6,034 nucleotides of DNA from Gemmatimonadota bacterium. Lineage in GTDB: Bacteria > GCA-2686955. Positions 3,538 to 6,034 of the stretch are shown here, piece after piece. The position numbers and the translations under genes were made by a program. The notes beneath the pieces are model-generated. The model saw only the letters and a program-made list of their open reading frames with translations. It had not been told where the DNA came from and did not search any database. The stretch covers positions 1 to 6,034 of the forward strand of contig JALXCG010000419.1 in the NCBI GenBank assembly GCA_026991065.1, given 5' to 3'. The first letter of the stretch is position 1. Each line of letters starts with the position of its first letter.

Positions 3538-6034
3538 TTGCAGCCAGCCGATTTTGTTCATCTTCATCTCCACAGTGAGTATTCGCTGCTCGACGGGGCC
3601 AACCGTCTGGGCAAGCTCTGCAACCATGTGAAGTCGATCGGGCAGCCGGCGGTGGCTGTGACCGATCACGGTAATCTGTTCGGCGCCATTGAGTTCTACA
3701 AGGCGGCGAAGGCCGCGGGGGTGAAGCCGCTGCTCGGTTTCGAGGCCTATGTGGCGTCCGGTAGTCGGACCGAGCGCAAACAGATGCGCGGGGATGAGTG
3801 GGAGCCCTACTACCATTTGACGCTGCTGGCGAAGAACCAGGTGGGGTTCCGCAATCTTTGCAAGCTCTCCTCGATCGGCTATCGCGAGGGGTTCTACTAC
3901 AAGCCGCGGGTGGACCGCGAGGTGCTGGCGCGTCACGCCGAGGGGTTGATTGTGCTCTCCGGGTGTCTGTCGAGCGAGTTGCAGCGGCGGCTGGTGCGCG
4001 GCGACGAGGCGGGGGCGCGGGAGAGTGTCGCCTGGCATCTGGAGACGTTCGGGCGCGGCAACTACTACCTGGAGTTGCAGGATCACGGCATTCCCGACCA
4101 GCGCAAGGCGGGCGAGGGGCTGCTGCGGCTCAAGGATGAGTTCGATCTGCCGTTTGTGATCACCAACGATTCCCACTATCTGCACAAGGAGGATCACCGC
4201 GCGCATGACGCGCTGCTCTGCATTCAGACCGGCAAGAACGTGGATGATGCGCGCCGTTTCCGGTTCGATTCTGACCAGTTCTATGTGAAATCGACGGCGG
4301 AGATGGAGGCGGAGTTCGGTCATCTGCGGGAGGGGCTGCTGGCGACCCGCGAGGTGGCGGAGAAGGTGGAGGTCGAGCTGCAGTTCGGCAATCTGCTGCT
4401 GCCGCGGTTCGATATTCCGGAGGGGTTCGAGGATGCCGATGCGTATCTGCGCCACCAGGCGCGGGAGGGGCTGCGGGCGCGCTATCCGGAGGGGGTGAGC
4501 GACGCCGCGTGGGAACGGCTGGAGACCGAGCTGGCGGTGATCCGGGACATGGGTTTCTCGGGCTACTTCCTGATCACCCAGGATTTTGTGCAGGCGGCGC
4601 GGCGCTTGGGCTGTTCGGTGGGGCCGGGGCGGGGTTCGGCGGCGGGCTCGCTGGTGGCCTACGCGCTCACCATCACCAATCTGGATCCGCTGCCCTATGA
4701 CCTGCTTTTTGAGCGCTTCCTCAATCCGGAGCGGGTGACGATGCCGGACATCGACATCGATTTCGCCGATGATCGGCGCGAGTTGGTGATCGACTATGTG
4801 AAGGAGAAATACGGCAAGGATTGCGTGAGCCAGATCATCACCTTCAGCCGGATGAAAGCGAAGGCGGCGGTGCGCGATGTGGGGCGGGTGCTGGGGATGA
4901 GCTTCAGCGAGGTGGATCGGGTGGCCAAGCTGATCCCCAATGAGCTGAATATCACCCTGGAAGAGGCGATCGAGCGGGTGCCGGAGCTGCATGAGATGGC
5001 GCAGGCCGGGGACCGCAGCCAGGATCTGCTGGAGATGTCGCGCTCGCTGGAGGGGATGTGCCGGCACGCCGGGATCCACGCGGCGGGGGTGGTGATTACG
5101 CCGGAGCCGGTGGACAATTTCGTGCCCCTCTTCCAGACGCCGGATGGGGACCTGGCGACGCAGTGGGACATGAAGTATGTCGAGGAGTACGGCCTGCTGA
5201 AGATGGACTTCCTCGGCTTGCGCACGCTGACGATTCTGGACAATGCGGCGGCGATGATCCGTGAGAACCACGGGGTGGAGATCGATTTCGACCATCTCGA
5301 TCTGGAGGATGCGCCGACCTACGAGCTTTTCGGGCGGGGCGAGACGATCGGCATCTTCCAGTTTGAGTCGGGGGGGATGCGGGATTATCTGGCGAAGCTG
5401 AAGCCGGAGCGGTTGACCGATCTGATCGCCATGAATGCGCTCTACCGCCCGGGGCCGATGAAGAACATCGATTCGTTCATCGCGCGGAAGAAGGGGGAGG
5501 AGCCGATCGAGCTGCTGCATCCCTTGATGGAGCCGATCCTGCGCGACACCTACGGGATCATCGTCTATCAGGAGCAGGTGATGCGCATCGCCCAGGTGCT
5601 GGCCGGCTACTCGCTGGGCGGGGCGGATATTCTGCGGCGGGCGATGGGGAAGAAGAAGGCCGAGGTGATGGCGCAGCAGCGCGGTGTGTTCATTGCGGGG
5701 TGCGCCGAGAATGGGATCGACAAGCGGACGGCGCAGGCGGTTTTCGAGCTGCTGGAGGAGTTTGCGCAATACGGCTTCAACAAGAGCCACTCCGCCGCCT
5801 ACGCGTTCGTCGCCTACCAGACGGCGTATCTCAAGACGCACTATCCGCACGAGTTCATGGCGGCGGCGATGACTTCGGTGATGAACGACTCCGATCAGGT
5901 CTCGGTGTTCATGGATGAGTGCCGGCGGATGGGGATCCGTGTTGAACCGCCGGATGTTTTCGAGTCGAACTACGGCTTTACGGTGGCCGGCGGGAAGATC
6001 CGGTTCGGGCTGGGGGCGGTGAAGAATGTGGGGC
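3538..6034 (+). CDS. dnaE: DNA polymerase III alpha subunit, 3'-truncated by the window edge
   Basis: This is the replicative polymerase subunit that extends DNA in the polymerase III holoenzyme. The first 832 residues are present; E. coli DnaE has about 1160, so the tandem helix-hairpin-helix, OB-fold and clamp/tau-binding C-terminus lie outside. The PHP domain (about 6-275) retains H10, H12, D19, H44, E69, H93, C143, D211 and H213. These correspond to the nine metal ligands of PHP-proofreading DnaE proteins such as mycobacterial DnaE1. The palm shows GPGRGSAAGS (362-371) and the catalytic aspartates D404 and D406 (PDIDIDF) and D557 (KMDFLGLRT). The fingers follow, with ALYRPGPM, YQEQVMRIAQVL, LRRAMGKKK (about 699-707) and YGFNKSHSAAYA (745-756). 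The TTG start at 3538 is supported by GGGAG 7 bases upstream. No frameshift or internal stop was seen. It is transcribed away from the hydrolase gene. Confidence 0.97.
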   Translation, partial: MQPADFVHLHLHSEYSLLDGANRLGKLCNHVKSIGQPAVAVTDHGNLFGAIEFYKAAKAAGVKPLLGFEAYVASGSRTERKQMRGDEWEPYYHLTLLAKNQVGFRNLCKLSSIGYREGFYYKPRVDREVLARHAEGLIVLSGCLSSELQRRLVRGDEAGARESVAWHLETFGRGNYYLELQDHGIPDQRKAGEGLLRLKDEFDLPFVITNDSHYLHKEDHRAHDALLCIQTGKNVDDARRFRFDSDQFYVKSTAEMEAEFGHLREGLLATREVAEKVEVELQFGNLLLPRFDIPEGFEDADAYLRHQAREGLRARYPEGVSDAAWERLETELAVIRDMGFSGYFLITQDFVQAARRLGCSVGPGRGSAAGSLVAYALTITNLDPLPYDLLFERFLNPERVTMPDIDIDFADDRRELVIDYVKEKYGKDCVSQIITFSRMKAKAAVRDVGRVLGMSFSEVDRVAKLIPNELNITLEEAIERVPELHEMAQAGDRSQDLLEMSRSLEGMCRHAGIHAAGVVITPEPVDNFVPLFQTPDGDLATQWDMKYVEEYGLLKMDFLGLRTLTILDNAAAMIRENHGVEIDFDHLDLEDAPTYELFGRGETIGIFQFESGGMRDYLAKLKPERLTDLIAMNALYRPGPMKNIDSFIARKKGEEPIELLHPLMEPILRDTYGIIVYQEQVMRIAQVLAGYSLGGADILRRAMGKKKAEVMAQQRGVFIAGCAENGIDKRTAQAVFELLEEFAQYGFNKSHSAAYAFVAYQTAYLKTHYPHEFMAAAMTSVMNDSDQVSVFMDECRRMGIRVEPPDVFESNYGFTVAGGKIRFGLGAVKNVG

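Noticed and set aside
3487-5850. 787-codon open frame on the - strand
   Set aside because: It is antisense to dnaE, whose motifs are unmistakable on the + strand. The open antisense frame is a by-product of GC-rich codon use and its translation shows no domain.

Overview
The window carries three protein genes. They are a radical SAM/SPASM protein (+ strand, 696-1757), a membrane-anchored SGNH/GDSL-family hydrolase (- strand, 1875-2990) and the first 832 codons of dnaE, the DNA polymerase III alpha subunit (+ strand, 3538 to the window edge). A 690-base region with no convincing long gene precedes the first, and a very GC-rich 547-base gap separates the hydrolase from dnaE. The DNA is high in GC with G/C-rich third codon positions. 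The hydrolase has an N-terminal membrane anchor, and two of the genes have Shine-Dalgarno-like sites with non-ATG starts (GTG and TTG). This suggests a high-GC, probably Gram-negative environmental bacterium. The DnaE PHP domain keeps all its metal ligands, unlike E. coli, which argues against an enteric relative. I cannot place the organism more closely.

Layout: bases 1-690 contain a stem-loop (25-55), two direct copies of a ~64-base repeat (147-210 and 458-520), an inverted copy of that repeat's left end between them (292-309), and two adjacent perfect 12-base palindromes (537-563). A possible 18-codon ORF (636-692) with its own GGAG site stops directly in front of the radical SAM start, an arrangement that would allow translational coupling. 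The radical SAM gene and the hydrolase gene converge on a 117-base gap holding a weak terminator candidate. The hydrolase and dnaE diverge from a gap that holds a degenerate G-rich repeat and no convincing gene.

The genes do not form one evident pathway. dnaE is replication core. The radical SAM and SGNH proteins are of types often found near cell-surface or glycan genes, but their substrates cannot be read from this window. In rows counted by eye the radical SAM gene has lower GC (about 52%) than the hydrolase (about 72%), and it lies next to the repeats, so it may have a different history. The most unusual signals are the three-part repeat arrangement, in which the central inverted element could pair with either outer copy, and the short ORF abutting the radical SAM gene. 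No rRNA, tRNA, CRISPR array or transposase gene was seen.
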